From Lingula anatina (Eukaryota; Brachiopoda; Lingulata; Lingulida; Lingulidae): a stretch of 60,000 bases of DNA. The notes below the pieces were generated by a model. The model did no database searches and was not told the DNA's origin. It was given only the letters and a program-made list of their open reading frames with translations. Of the stretch, positions 25,703 through 36,956 are shown piece after piece. Made by a program: the position numbers and the translations under genes. The stretch covers positions 1,203,679-1,263,678 of the forward strand of contig NW_019773847.1 of the NCBI RefSeq assembly GCF_001039355.2, in the 5' to 3' direction. Each line of letters starts with the position of its first letter. Positions within the stretch are counted from its first letter, which is position 1.

Positions 25703-28700
25703 TTAATGTTTCCACTGGGCAACTTGTAGACGGACTTGTTCCACAAACGTCCGCGCCAGACATATGCCCAGGAACTATAAGGAAATCACAAAATTTTAAG
25801 GCAAAAGCTAAATCCACAGAAAAGCAACAGTATTAGTATCTGTCTCATTTATTAAATTATTTTTATAGAGGACCATGGTTTATGTAACAAGATGCATATT
25901 TGTGCTAAAATACTTAAGTTTAAGAGCCTTACAACAAAAATTAGCTGTCACCTTCTTCGTTCGGGTAAGCATGTAGCGCATGGTTAAAATCTTTTAAAAG
26001 AGAAGCATATTTATGGTCAAATTTTTTAAATTGTAGGTCTAGAATACTGTTATCGCTTACTTGTGGAATGATAACTCCTAGTGACACTGCACCAATGATA
26101 ATGGAGTGAGTTTCCAGCCAAGAACCAAATCCCTTCAGACATCCCCTCGTGTAGATAAGGTGCTCAACGTCACGTTTCTGTAAAGGCACGTGTGGTGCTA
26201 TAATTTTTCGAAATAGTATATATTATTCATTTATAGATGCTTTATAATATATGATCATTGTAAGATAGGAATGCTACCCAACCCATGCATTATTTTACTT
26301 TAAAAAAGCGTGATAATTGACACGTTGGTTTACTCACAGGTTTATTAGTTGTATCGAATCCGCACATTACGTTTATCATCTCTCCCTGTAATAGAAAATG
26401 GTTATGCCAATACTATTTTTTCTCAACACGTTAAAAAACATTTCCTCGTATTAAGAAACGCCTATGTTGTGCCATTGTATGCCTTGAATAACTACATGTA
26501 TATCCTTATCAAACCGATCGTGCAGGCTGATAAAGATAGGTTTTTAAAATAATTTTTTCAGTAAACATTACCTTAATTTTATTCATGTTTTACACATTTA
26601 ATTATCATTATTCCTTTATTTATTAAAAAAAATCTCCCTGTTGCCACACGTTGACATTTTTTTCGTCTTACCGGTTTCATTTTGCAGCAAGAGGCCGGCA
26701 CTCCACATCTCTCCACACTAGGGTTAGTGTCTGAGCAGTTAAAGTACATGTTTGCCACCCAATCCTTGTATCCTTCGTCACTATTGCTTACACCACAGCA
26801 TTCAAACTGCAGATATAACCATAACTTATTACTTGATGTATGTAAATCAAATGTGCTTTTCAAAAAATTAAAAACAAAGTCTAATGACAAAATAATTTTT
26901 CGAAAAAATGGGATCATTGAGTACTTAAAATTATGGACCCTTGAACACTCATACTAGTAGACCCACTAAATCTTAAAGTTGCTTTGAAAAGAGCAATATG
27001 TTATCTTACTTCATCATGCTGTGATATAAGATTTACTTGGCTGTTAATATGCATGGTGATAACTATACAAATTATTTCGTTTAGCGACACCTATCACACT
27101 ACCTGTTTTTGTATATTATCAATAAGGTCCCTTAAGTCTAAATCATCTCTGTACTTTATAATTGCGTGCTTGAGATCGTCATCGGGGAGAGCTTGCATAT
27201 GTTGACGTAAACCAGGAACATAGTAAAAAATAAACACGGCTGCACCAAGCAACAGTTGTATAACCAGCAGTATCGTCAACACGTAGTGAAACTGAAATAA
27301 ATAAGTCCATGCAAGTCCTGATACCTTGTTAAACATAAAGAATACATAAGTCAATGAAAATGTTTTACAGATTGCGTTTGTGTTAGTTGTGACGTACATA
27401 TAGAAATTGTGCTTAATATAACCTGATCGAAGAAAATCAGCCAATTGATACTTACAGTCTGCAGTAGACAAAGATTTTCCCTCAGTGCTCCAATGCAGCC
27501 AAAAAATGCTAACACGAATATGATACAACCCGCTGCACACATAATTATGGCGGGATCAAAGAAAAAATCCAGGACATCTCGCAACTTCTTTTCTTTTTCT
27601 ATCAAAACCCATGCTCCAAGGCCCGCTAACAATGCGCCACCAACCTGTAAAATACATAAATAATTATAATAATTGAACTATCATTTGTACCGTATTAATA
27701 ATCTTCTCTGTTCGTTTTCTGGTTATTTCGCGCGGAACAACTTTGCTATCAATTGAGAAAGAAGCGCCGGTATAAGGGCCAACAATTCAATGTCAAATTG
27801 CACAAGAAACACAAGCTTGTTACATGTACGTGTGTTTCAGTCTCATCGCTGCTTCTGGTCAATTTTTGATGGGGGTAGGGAAGGGTTCACAATGGGCCAC
27901 CTGTTACTTCGGTTAGACTGCTTCTCTCACGCCCCCTCCCCCTTCAGAAATTTAACTAAAACCATGAGCAAAATTACGAATTGTAATTCTGTCCATACTA
28001 TAACGTATAAGCGAAACAAGACGAAGTCAAGCTATGTTCCACCCCTGTGCTTTGAATATCACAGTAAGATGATCCCCATACAAAATTGAAATTCTCACTG
28101 GGTAATTTTCTTACACGTGAAAGCCACTTTTAATGTCCAGAGATGCGTGAAACGTTCATATTATTTAGCGTGATCCGCGAAGCACCCCATTTCCGTGACT
28201 CGTGAATGCTGCTATTTATTTTTGGTCCTTCGTGAAACGAAGTCACTATACCCGGTGCATCGTGATTTTCAGAATTTTCAGGACTTATTTATAGGCATTA
28301 TCAATTAGATTTGAATAAAGTTTTACTTACTGTGATTTGTGAAATGATTAATTTATTTCCTGTGAATTTTGCCCCCCCCCCAAGAGATCCTCAAGATAAG
28401 CAAAAAAAAAAAAAAAATCCTCATACCCATATATGCTACAATTTTCCGTCCCTCCCTCTTACTCCCTCTCCCTCCTCCTCTCTCTTATTAATTTGCTCTC
28501 AATATGTAAACAGTCCCCTTCTTCGTTGGTATATGAATTCATAGTAGCTTTTTATGGCAACAGACAGTTTGTAGATAGAAAACATGTTTACTGTTGGCTG
28601 GAGGGGCTCAGAGGTCTGTTTCATTTCCAGCTGTCTCTCGACAGACATTGATTCGTTTAAGTGCTCTAGATTCATTAGGTGCGCCAGCTGGGGCAATAAT

Positions 28701-29060
28701 AATCAATGAAGAGTTCAGTATAGATGTATGCACTTCTACTAGATATTCACACATTAAATCAACTGTAATCGTATATATAAAAGTATATTTCGAGACAAAT
28801 ATCACTATGCATTAATTCGTGCAACATACCATGCCATCCATTGTAGTTAAAGTACAAGCTCAAACGTTTTTTAAAATGCCATTGTTCAAACAATGAATGT
28901 AATCAAACACTTGGTGAACGTAAAAACACTGAAAGTAGAGTGAACTTACCCAAAACATAAAATTGAACCAGAACAATACATATTTTACAACTGGACTAAT
29001 GTGATCCACCCTGATCCGCCGTCTCCCACGGGGTTCGCTCCGCAGTCTCTGGACGGCCAT
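25703..29060 (-). CDS. TSPAN33: TspanC8 tetraspanin, TSPAN33-like, 7 coding exons
   Basis: Exons in transcript order: 29060-28950, 27644-27456, 27291-27103, 26806-26672, 26385-26338, 26177-26061, 25774-25703 (TAA). Every intron is phase 0, and the protein is 286 residues (vertebrate TSPAN33 is about 283). The sequence has four membrane segments. The large extracellular loop carries ECCG, YFNC, ERCGVPASCC, MCG and RGC, that is eight cysteines, the TspanC8 signature. The stretches KYRDDLDLRDLID and DWVANMYFNCSDTNPSVERC match TSPAN33 closely. TspanC8 proteins escort the metalloprotease ADAM10 to the surface and so influence Notch and other shedding; that role is known for the family and inferred here. 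The gene is transcribed divergently from NHLRC2 across about 0.9 kb. Confidence 0.9.
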
Positions 29061-29959
29061 GCCAGCAGACTTTTATTATTTCTTTATAGGCGCGGTAACA
29101 TCTTGAGGGTGCTATCGGTGCTATGGCTACAAAATGGTTAGTATCTTGAGCGATCGCACTTGAATCTAACGAACATTAAAGAATCCATAAAAGTTAATAA
29201 TTTTTTTTAATAAATGACAGTTGGGACCTGTATGCATAGACCCAACTGGTACATATACATGTGGTTCTACTGGCAGTATAATCTTTAACTGTTACACATT
29301 TGTACATGGAAATAATTTCTCAGTCATTATTACTAGTATATTTATAATTGACTTTCGACATCTGAGCACATTTATTCTGATTTCATAAATTTAGTCGAAT
29401 TATGGGTGACAAATATTACAATATTTCTGAATCTCTAGATATAAAGGTATAGATTATTTCATGAAATAGCTAGGCTAATGTACGTACCAATATTCTGTCT
29501 GCCTTATCAAAATGATGTGAGTCCACTCACATCGACACAATTGCCAGTATGTCTCTCTTTCCACCAAGTAATAAAATTACTTTCACATTATTCATGCCGA
29601 CACAAATGTTGCCTGTGGCATCTGTCGAGTACCTTCGCCTTGGGTGTTTTTCAATAAACCTGACCTCGTTAATATGCAGTACTGCCGACAGTAGCCCTAC
29701 ATTGATTACTAGAAAATGAAAAAAAGCAGGAGTGTCGCCTTTCACTTGCCATCAGTTTTTCTATGCAAATATATTATGCAGAGGCTAACTTATTTTGTTA
29801 TCATATTTCATACTGCGTGTGGTGTTTTAATTTCCCGATTCATTTTGCAACTCTTGCGTTCATCGTTTATTGGGAATTCCCTTCCCATGTGATCAAAAAA
29901 TCAGTTGGGATTTCCTCGCTTTCCTCCAATCAAATTGCTAAGAAAGTAGGTCACAAAAT
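29061..29959. promoter_or_regulatory. Shared head-to-head promoter region, tetraspanin / NHLRC2
   Basis: The start codons of the two divergent genes are 899 bases apart, so both 5' UTRs and promoters must fit here unless non-coding exons lie elsewhere. No coding sequence is recognised inside it. I see no clear TATA box; the exact transcription starts cannot be placed from sequence alone. Confidence 0.55.
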
Positions 29960-32900
29960 ATGGCGGGTGTGAATGTCACAGCATTTCAATCAGCTTGTTT
30001 TGAGCTGGAAGAACAGTTAACTGGCATAGACGACAAAGCTGAACGTCGACAATACATCCAAGATCATGTGCAGAAATTAACCAAAGGAAAATACACAGTT
30101 TGTCCGGATTTTAAGCAGGGTAATTTTCTTGTCTAAAAATTTCCGTTTTTCATGGGTGTATATGTCTCAATAACCGGTCTTACTGGCACTACCCGGTACA
30201 AGAAAAGTGTGATTACCAAAATGAAGGTCTAAAGCACTAGTCTTCTAGTCTTCAAGTGTTTTTATCCTACTTCTTATCAGCGATTTCTTATTTAATATAC
30301 ATTCGAGCATATGTTTAAATGTGTGTTTGTATTTTGTTTCCTTTTTGAAGCTGGAAATTAAAATACGTTAGAATTAGTGATATTTTAATATTTAAATGGC
30401 AACAGTAACGTCACATCCTGAATTAGCCACCTTTCTGAATCATTAATAGGAAAATATTTGTGGTTTAATATAGTTTGTATCATATTTTGTTTAATGCCAT
30501 TTTATTCCTTACATTTGCCCTTTGAAATAAAAGAATAGTGAGTAGACTTTAAGACAGAATTACATGTAGTATATGTAACCAGGTGTTCAGTTTTCACTTT
30601 AATGATCTTTTTTACTGTTGTAATTTTACCATTGCAAGCAGGATTTTCTCTTATTACAGGCTTAGAGTGGTTCAATGTGCCTTCCCCTCTCAGTTTGTAT
30701 GGAAACCTCAAAGGCAAGTTGGTAGTGCTAGATTTTTTTACCTACTGCTGTATCAACTGCATCCACATCTTGCCTGATCTCCATGCCCTAGAACAACAGT
30801 TCACAGTCACGGATGGTGTGGTGGTGGTTGGGGTACACTCTGCCAAGTTTGACAATGAGAAAACATCAGCAAACATTCTCAGTGCTGTATTACGGTACAA
30901 TATCACCCATCCTGTTGTCAATGATGCTGATGCTTCTCTATGGCACCAGATGAGCATCCAGTGTTGGCCAACACTCCTGGTTTTAGGCCCAGAAGGGCAG
31001 TTATTATACACCTTTGTAGGTGAAGGACACAGAGAGGAACTCCTGGAATTTGTTTCTGTAGCACTTGACTACTTCAAATCTCGTGGCCAGATATCTGATG
31101 CAAATGTTGAGATGAAATTGTATAAGGATTCTATCCCACCTTCCCCTCTGTTGTTTCCTGGCAAGGTTTGTGTTGTTGAGGAAAGCCTGGTCATCACAGA
31201 CAGTGGACACCATAGGGTACTGGTCACAGATAGACAGGGAGTAGTCCAGGTAGATTACTCTTGTTTAGTGGATTTTTAGTTTCAAACAAAATTCAAGTAC
31301 TCGTGACATCAATATGTACTTTTGGTACATGATTATCTTAAGGAAAATCGACTTATACTGTTAGAGAGATTTTAATATTGACATTTTATCATGCTACCAA
31401 GTAGCAGAATTAAGCTTTGATTAAATAGGTATGAATGAAACTGAGTCAAATGATGATATTCCAGGAATGTATTGGAAGTGGAAAGGCTGGTATGAGAGAT
31501 GGACATTTTACAGAGGCTATGTTTAGTAGTCCCCAGGGTGTGGCAGCATTGGGGAATGTAATATTTGTTGCTGATACAGAGAACCATGCTGTCAGAAAGG
31601 TTAGAAACTATACAACAGAGGTTTTGAAAATATTTTTTTTGCTTTTTTGTCCTGGTTAGGTATGTGATAATTAAAGTCATAATAACTCTTCGTTTTGGCC
31701 AAAAATTGGATTTTCCTGGAAAAAACGGCAATTTTCCCGTACTTACCAATGGTCAACGACCCATTCCTGCATTCAAAGTTAATCCAGGGTTTTTTTCCTA
31801 AACGTACAGTTTTTTGTTAAAATCTCCTAAGAGATTTTAACAAATCTCCTAAGAGATTTTAACAAATCTCCTAAGAGATTTTAACTAACGGAGCCCTCTC
31901 TGACATTGCATAGTCACTGGTGACCTACTTAAAACTGCGGGAAAAGCAGACAACAACAACACTATATAACAATAATATAAGATTCATGAGATATTTTCGT
32001 CTTTTTGTTAAAAATGCATTTATATCCACAATGTGTGTGCCATTCTGGGCTTTTTGTTATCTGACGCACTGTACAAAAACTCGCAACTTACATCTGTGTC
32101 TGCATCAATGCGTTTCGTGCCATGTTATTTTGGTCTCGAATGAACGCGAGAATCCGCGTGACACCCTTACGTCATTAGCAACGGATGCCTTGACGACCGG
32201 GAAGAAAGGCATCGAAAGCCCTATTGACAAGCACAGATTTTAGTTTTACTAAAATAACGGCCGTTTTAGTGGTAAAGTACAATAGAATATATTTCCATGC
32301 GTTGTTTACAATGTATTTCTTGCGGAATCTTGAATCTCAAAGGAAGAGTTATTATTGCTTTAACTACATTTCAACAAGCTTGAAAGAACCTTTTTTTATT
32401 CTGAATACCAATTTTACATTCAGATTTTCACCTTTGCCTTTTTGTGAGCAAACATTTTATACCTTTCACCTTTATTTTCATATATCATTGGTTTTGATTC
32501 CAATTAAATAATATGCAGTCAAATTAAGTTATAATATTTTAGATATGCCTGGATTCCAAGCAAGTTGAGACTGTGTGTGGTACAGGAAAGCAGGGCCATG
32601 ATCATGAAGGGGGGCAGCAGGGGACTGACCAGGAGATCAGCTCACCTTGGGATCTTGTCCTGGGGAAGTCTGTGGGTAAGACAGGCAAATGTTGACGGTG
32701 TGACATGTAGATGCTGTATTTGAATTCAAATGTACCATTTTCCTGTATTTTAGTGTTAAGATTTTAGTGTAAGTTCAGGTTTTGTTTAATTAATAAGTGT
32801 AAAAATGTTTTTCATGGAAAAAAATATAGTAATATAATTTGATTGTTACCTGTAAAAAAACATGTTATTTTGATTGTATTTACAGGTTCATCAGACCCAA

Positions 32901-35900
32901 ATGTTTTATTTATCGCTATGGCTGGAACACATCAAATATGGATGTATTTTCTGGAGGATGGGAAGTGGCTGAAGGGAAGGTACTGTTTATTTTTATTTTA
33001 CATTGACTGCGAAATTGATTTTGATATCTGTCTGTATTGTTTAGTTATTTTGTTGTACTACTAAAATATATTGAAGTGTTGCACTATAAGGTTTTAGGTT
33101 TAATTATGAAGTAGATTTCTGTTTGTAGATAAAACTCATGTTATTATAAGCATTTATACTTTCTAGAATATACAATTATGCTGAAGTAATGGCACATTTA
33201 TTAAGTTATTTTACCAAATTTTACAGCCAATACAGTAAAGGCACCTGTGTAAGGTTTGCTGGAAGTGGAAAAGAGGAGAATCGTAACAACAGCTACCCAG
33301 CCCGTGCTTGTTTTGCACAGCCTTCAGGTCTTGCCTTAGATTCCACTAAGAATATGCTGTATGTGGCAGATAGTGAGAGCTCAACAGTGCGTATGATCTC
33401 CCTGCAAGATGGTAGTGTGAAGGCACTTGTTGGTGGGGAAAGGGATCCTATGGTATGTGTCAGTATGCCCTTTTTAAATAAAATGTTTCATGTTGAAAGT
33501 TCATCACACAACTTCAGTTTACAAGATCTGTAGAATGCAAACATTTCTCTGACAAATACTAAAAAAAAGTTTTGATATGATACCTCCTTGGGGAGAAAAA
33601 TGGGAATGTATACATTTCTAGCAAAAAGTTTAAAAGTTTTTAATCAAAGCCTCCTTTATGAAATTTAACATGTTACACGTGCTTCAAATCAAAGTGATAC
33701 ATTATTATTGCTAGGGCTGGAACATCAAACATGAAATTTTTCTATCCTTGTTGAAATAAAATAAATTGATCAATTTTCAAAGAAATAAATATCCTTGCCA
33801 ACCTTTCAGAATCTGTTTGCCTATGGAGATGTAGATGGCAAGGGTGTTGATGCCAAGTTGCAGCATCCTTTGGGTGTGGCTATGTTTGGAGAAGACCAGG
33901 TGGCAGTGGCTGACTCGTACAACCACAAGGTTTGTTATGGACCATGCTTACTTACAGAACAGGGCACCGAGTTCCAAGTAAAGACCTCTACTTCATCTGA
34001 TGTAAATGTAATATGTATGTCCTGGCATTGAGTACTGTAGAATACAGAAAAGCTGGTGATTTTACAAGTACATTAGAAACAAGCGAAGTCAAGTGGAGTT
34101 ACCATGCAGTAACTAGGCCGATAAAATCCATTGTGAATGGTCCCTTACAGAGATTTCTTTTGCAGTTAATGTAAATGTAGTCGATGTAACTATGAAAATT
34201 GCCATCACCTGTTTATAAATATCTATTTTCTGAAGGTGAAGTTAATTAATCCATCAACTAAGACCAGCACCACCATCCTGGGCCAAGGTGAACCAGGGAA
34301 CAGGTGTGGCAGTGCTACAGATGCTGCCTTTAATGAACCAGGAGGGCTGGCACTGGACCCAACTGGACAGTATTTGTACATTGCTGATACCAATAACCAC
34401 TCCATCAAAGTTTATGATCTATCCACCAAGGAGGTGGCAGAGGTAGGTACATCATTTTACAAATCAGAAATAACAGTCACAACTTCAGTGCCTCTAACAT
34501 GTGAATGATTGATGTGTTCTTTTTTTGTTTAAGCATTTTATATATTGAAAACAACTGTTTTGTAAGGGACCATTCAGAGTGAGTTGTACTAGCTAGTGCA
34601 CAGTAACTCCATGGGGACTCTTAGACCCCATCCCCAGAGATTAGATCGATCCAACTAGATCGACCCAACTCCCTGGGGGTTCACGCTAAATACCTGTCAG
34701 CCGAGGGGGCACGAAAGTTAATTATCCCCTTACAGCTTGTAGTAGGCGGGACGGACATTTAAGCCGGATTATCTGACAGTAATCTAGTGAGACTCCCCAC
34801 GGGGATAGATCGATCTAAAATCTATGGGAATGCGCATTTACTGAATGCAGTCAGATTAACAGACTAACACACCTCCTGCCATTGAGTAGAATATACAGAA
34901 AGGGGTGGTTATGCCAGTATGTTGGAAACAAGAAGCATGCTAATCTGATTGCAATCGTCCAAAATCCCTGTTAAATTAATGCATACTAGCTAGTGAAACT
35001 GTCAACCTAACTCATTCTGAATGACAGAATCCATATGTCAGCAATTTCACGGTATTTACTTATTTAGTTTGTTTTGTAACAAAAAAATGCCTGTTTTTCA
35101 TCAACACCATTTGCAAATAAAAAAGAAAAAAAATTAATTTCAGTTCCCTGTGATATTCCCTACGCTCACAGAATTAGACTGCACTGACTCCCTTCCACAG
35201 CCAGTCTTCAAACGCCTGACCCCAGCCAGGGCGGAGCTTGTCACTCTAGAGCAGCTGAATTTGCTGGAAGGGCAGCTGTTACTGTGTCACCTCAATATAC
35301 AGTTACCTGAACACTGGCACCTGACAGAGGGGGCACCTAGTGCATGGCAGATATGGCTGGAAGGTAGGTGCAGCTGTATTATTTATGTTTTTATATGACC
35401 CTTGAAAATGGTTCATTTAGTGTTATTTGAATACAGTAGGCCTTTTTGTGTTACATGTATTGGTTACATATGAGACGAATCATCAGTGGGCTTTAGATCA
35501 GATTGTTGGACAAAATAATGGGAATGGTTTTAAAAATTAAGTAATAAACTTGAAAAGTTTTCATTATTTTTTCCCCTTTGCAGATGATGTCAATGAATGT
35601 GAATCACCTGCTAAAGGCAGCCTGGCGAACATAGTCAACCAGTCTTAAAAATTAAATAATGAATTTTAGTAGGTATTCATAAGTTTTTTTCTTCACATTG
35701 TAGATGATGTCACTGAATGCGAATCTCCTGCTAAAGGCAGCCTGACGGACCTAGTCCACCTGCCCTGGCTGGAGTTCAGAGGGAGGAGAACTGGGAAAAC
35801 GGACATAAAACTGGAGTGCATGTTATACTATTGTGACGATATTGGGACATGTAGGATGAAAGGACTGGTTTTTGTTCAACCAGTTGTGATATTCAAAAGG

Positions 35901-35957
35901 GACGCCCATCCGTCAACAGACAGCGTTCAGTCTGATTTCACATACTTGGTGCAGTGA
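29960..35957 (+). CDS. NHLRC2: NHL repeat-containing protein 2 (thioredoxin-like + NHL propeller), 10 coding exons
   Basis: Exons: 29960-30119, 30660-31249, 31465-31599, 32543-32675, 32886-32979, 33227-33452, 33810-33929, 34236-34442, 35144-35363, 35704-35957 (TGA). They join in frame to 712 residues (human about 726). The N-terminal thioredoxin-like domain (residues about 60-200) has [20 protein letters not shown] with the CINC redox-type motif, then [24 protein letters not shown] and CWPTL. NHL blades follow, e.g. [70 protein letters not shown] and [13 protein letters not shown]-terminal beta domain ends the protein. The human gene is essential and linked to FINCA disease; its biochemical role is unsettled. 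An extra partial copy of the last exon precedes it (35584-35648). Confidence 0.96.
31674..32360. mobile_element. Longer copy of the AATAACTCTTCGT inverted-repeat family in NHLRC2 intron 3
   Basis: The left end reads AATAACTCTTCGTTTTGGCC and the right end GGAAGAGTTATTATTGCTTT, an imperfect inverse complement. The interior shares ATTTTCCTGG, CAATTTTCCC and TACTTACCAATGGT with the copy at 22772-23111. The central palindrome is expanded into three tandem units of CTCCTAAGAGATTTTAACAAAT type at 31816-31884. It is non-coding and older than the first copy, judging by its decayed ends. Confidence 0.82.
34565..35025. mobile_element. Foldback (MITE-like) element in NHLRC2 intron 8
   Basis: The left end GGGACCATTCAGAGTGAGTT...ACTAGCTAGT pairs with the right end ACTAGCTAGT...AACTCATTCTGAATGAC. 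Inner paired segments include CCCATCCCCAGAG / CTCCCCACGGGG and repeated GATCGATC sites. It is GC-richer than the intron and has no ORF. The termini resemble those of the 8925-9236 element, suggesting one family. Confidence 0.72.
35584..35648 (+). pseudogene. Duplicated partial last exon of NHLRC2 with early stop (alternative or dead exon)
   Basis: After a CCCCTTTGCAG acceptor, 35584-35648 reads in the phase required by the 35363 donor: [21 protein letters not shown] then TAA. The genuine last exon at 35704 starts [22 protein letters not shown]. The two copies, with their upstream introns (AAAATTAAGTAATAA / AAAATTAAATAATGA), form a diverged tandem duplication of about 120 bases. If used, this exon would give a protein about 63 residues shorter, lacking most of the C-terminal domain. 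Its acceptor looks at least as strong as the downstream one (TTCACATTGTAG). Whether it is spliced in cannot be told from sequence. Confidence 0.8.
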
Positions 35958-35969
35958 AATCAATCTTTC

Positions 35970-35975
35970 AATAAA
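35970..35975 (+). terminator. Candidate polyadenylation signal of NHLRC2
   Basis: AATAAA starts 13 bases after the NHLRC2 stop codon (TGA 35955-35957), which would give a very short 3' UTR. Later signals may be used instead. Confidence 0.4.
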
Positions 35976-36956
35976 TATGATACAACACGTTTTAGATATA
36001 CATATTCTTTAAATATGGATGTTGCCACTGTGATACGAATATGAAAGATTTTTATACATGCACATTTATCAGCGAATATTACACAAAGGGAAAAGAAATA
36101 GGAGCAGGAGGGATCAACAGTGCGGATTTGTACGTACATATAAACCCGGTTATCTTCGTAGTGCACTGTAATTTGCTGATCCTATTAAATGATTCATTGT
36201 AGACCAATATTTGTTTACATTGTAACTGATTTATCATGTGAATAGCAGTAATAATGCAATTGCAGCAATAATCACCTAAATCAGGAAAAACTTATGTGCT
36301 TTTGACTTGGTTTACTCTAGACGTCACGGCTAGAAAGTCACGTTGCATATCATTTAAGCATGTAGGCATCTGATGGAGAAACATCATTTGGATCTTTATT
36401 TAATTTGGTCTACTTCATTTACTTCATTATTTATTTAAGATATTGATGAAGCCGTTTCTCTTTTTTGTGCAGTTTAGTGATCAATTAATGTGAAATCGCA
36501 TTGATTACAAGATCTGCGTTAACCGCTTTACGAAATGACACAATATTTTTGGAACCAAAACTTGAAACTGAGCATTGATGAAGGGGCCGGGATATTATGA
36601 TAATAGTGAAATCAGTTATAGGCAATTAGGTTCAAATGTATCGAATTTTTCTGGAATTTCAGAAATTGCGCAAAGCCTTTGTTCAGGTTTGCTGTTAATC
36701 TGTTAACGGGGCAGCAGCGGTAACAACAAGTTAGCTTGTTTCCAACAGGAAAGACCATCGATTATCAATGAAGAATGTTCTCGATCACATAACTTTTCCC
36801 AAACTGCTCAATGGGCGAGTGCTTGATGTATCGATTCCTATGGTCTTTATTGTTTCCGCACAGAGTTTACAGACTAAGCGATAAGTGTTTTGAAGGTTTT
36901 AAAGAACGTGCAAGTTTGTTCACATCTCATGTTTTACGTGCCAAAAGAGAGTGAAG
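35976..36956. other. Intergenic region with the TRPA-like gene's presumed promoter and 5' UTR
   Basis: This stretch separates NHLRC2 and the channel gene, which lie in the same orientation. No coding exon is recognised. The sequence just upstream of 36957 is open in frame only as far as a GTG at 36951; the ATG at 36957 is the first plausible start. Confidence 0.55.

Noticed and set aside
36951-36956. Upstream GTG as start of the TRPA-like protein
   Set aside because: Animal genes rarely start at GTG, and an ATG follows two codons later at 36957.
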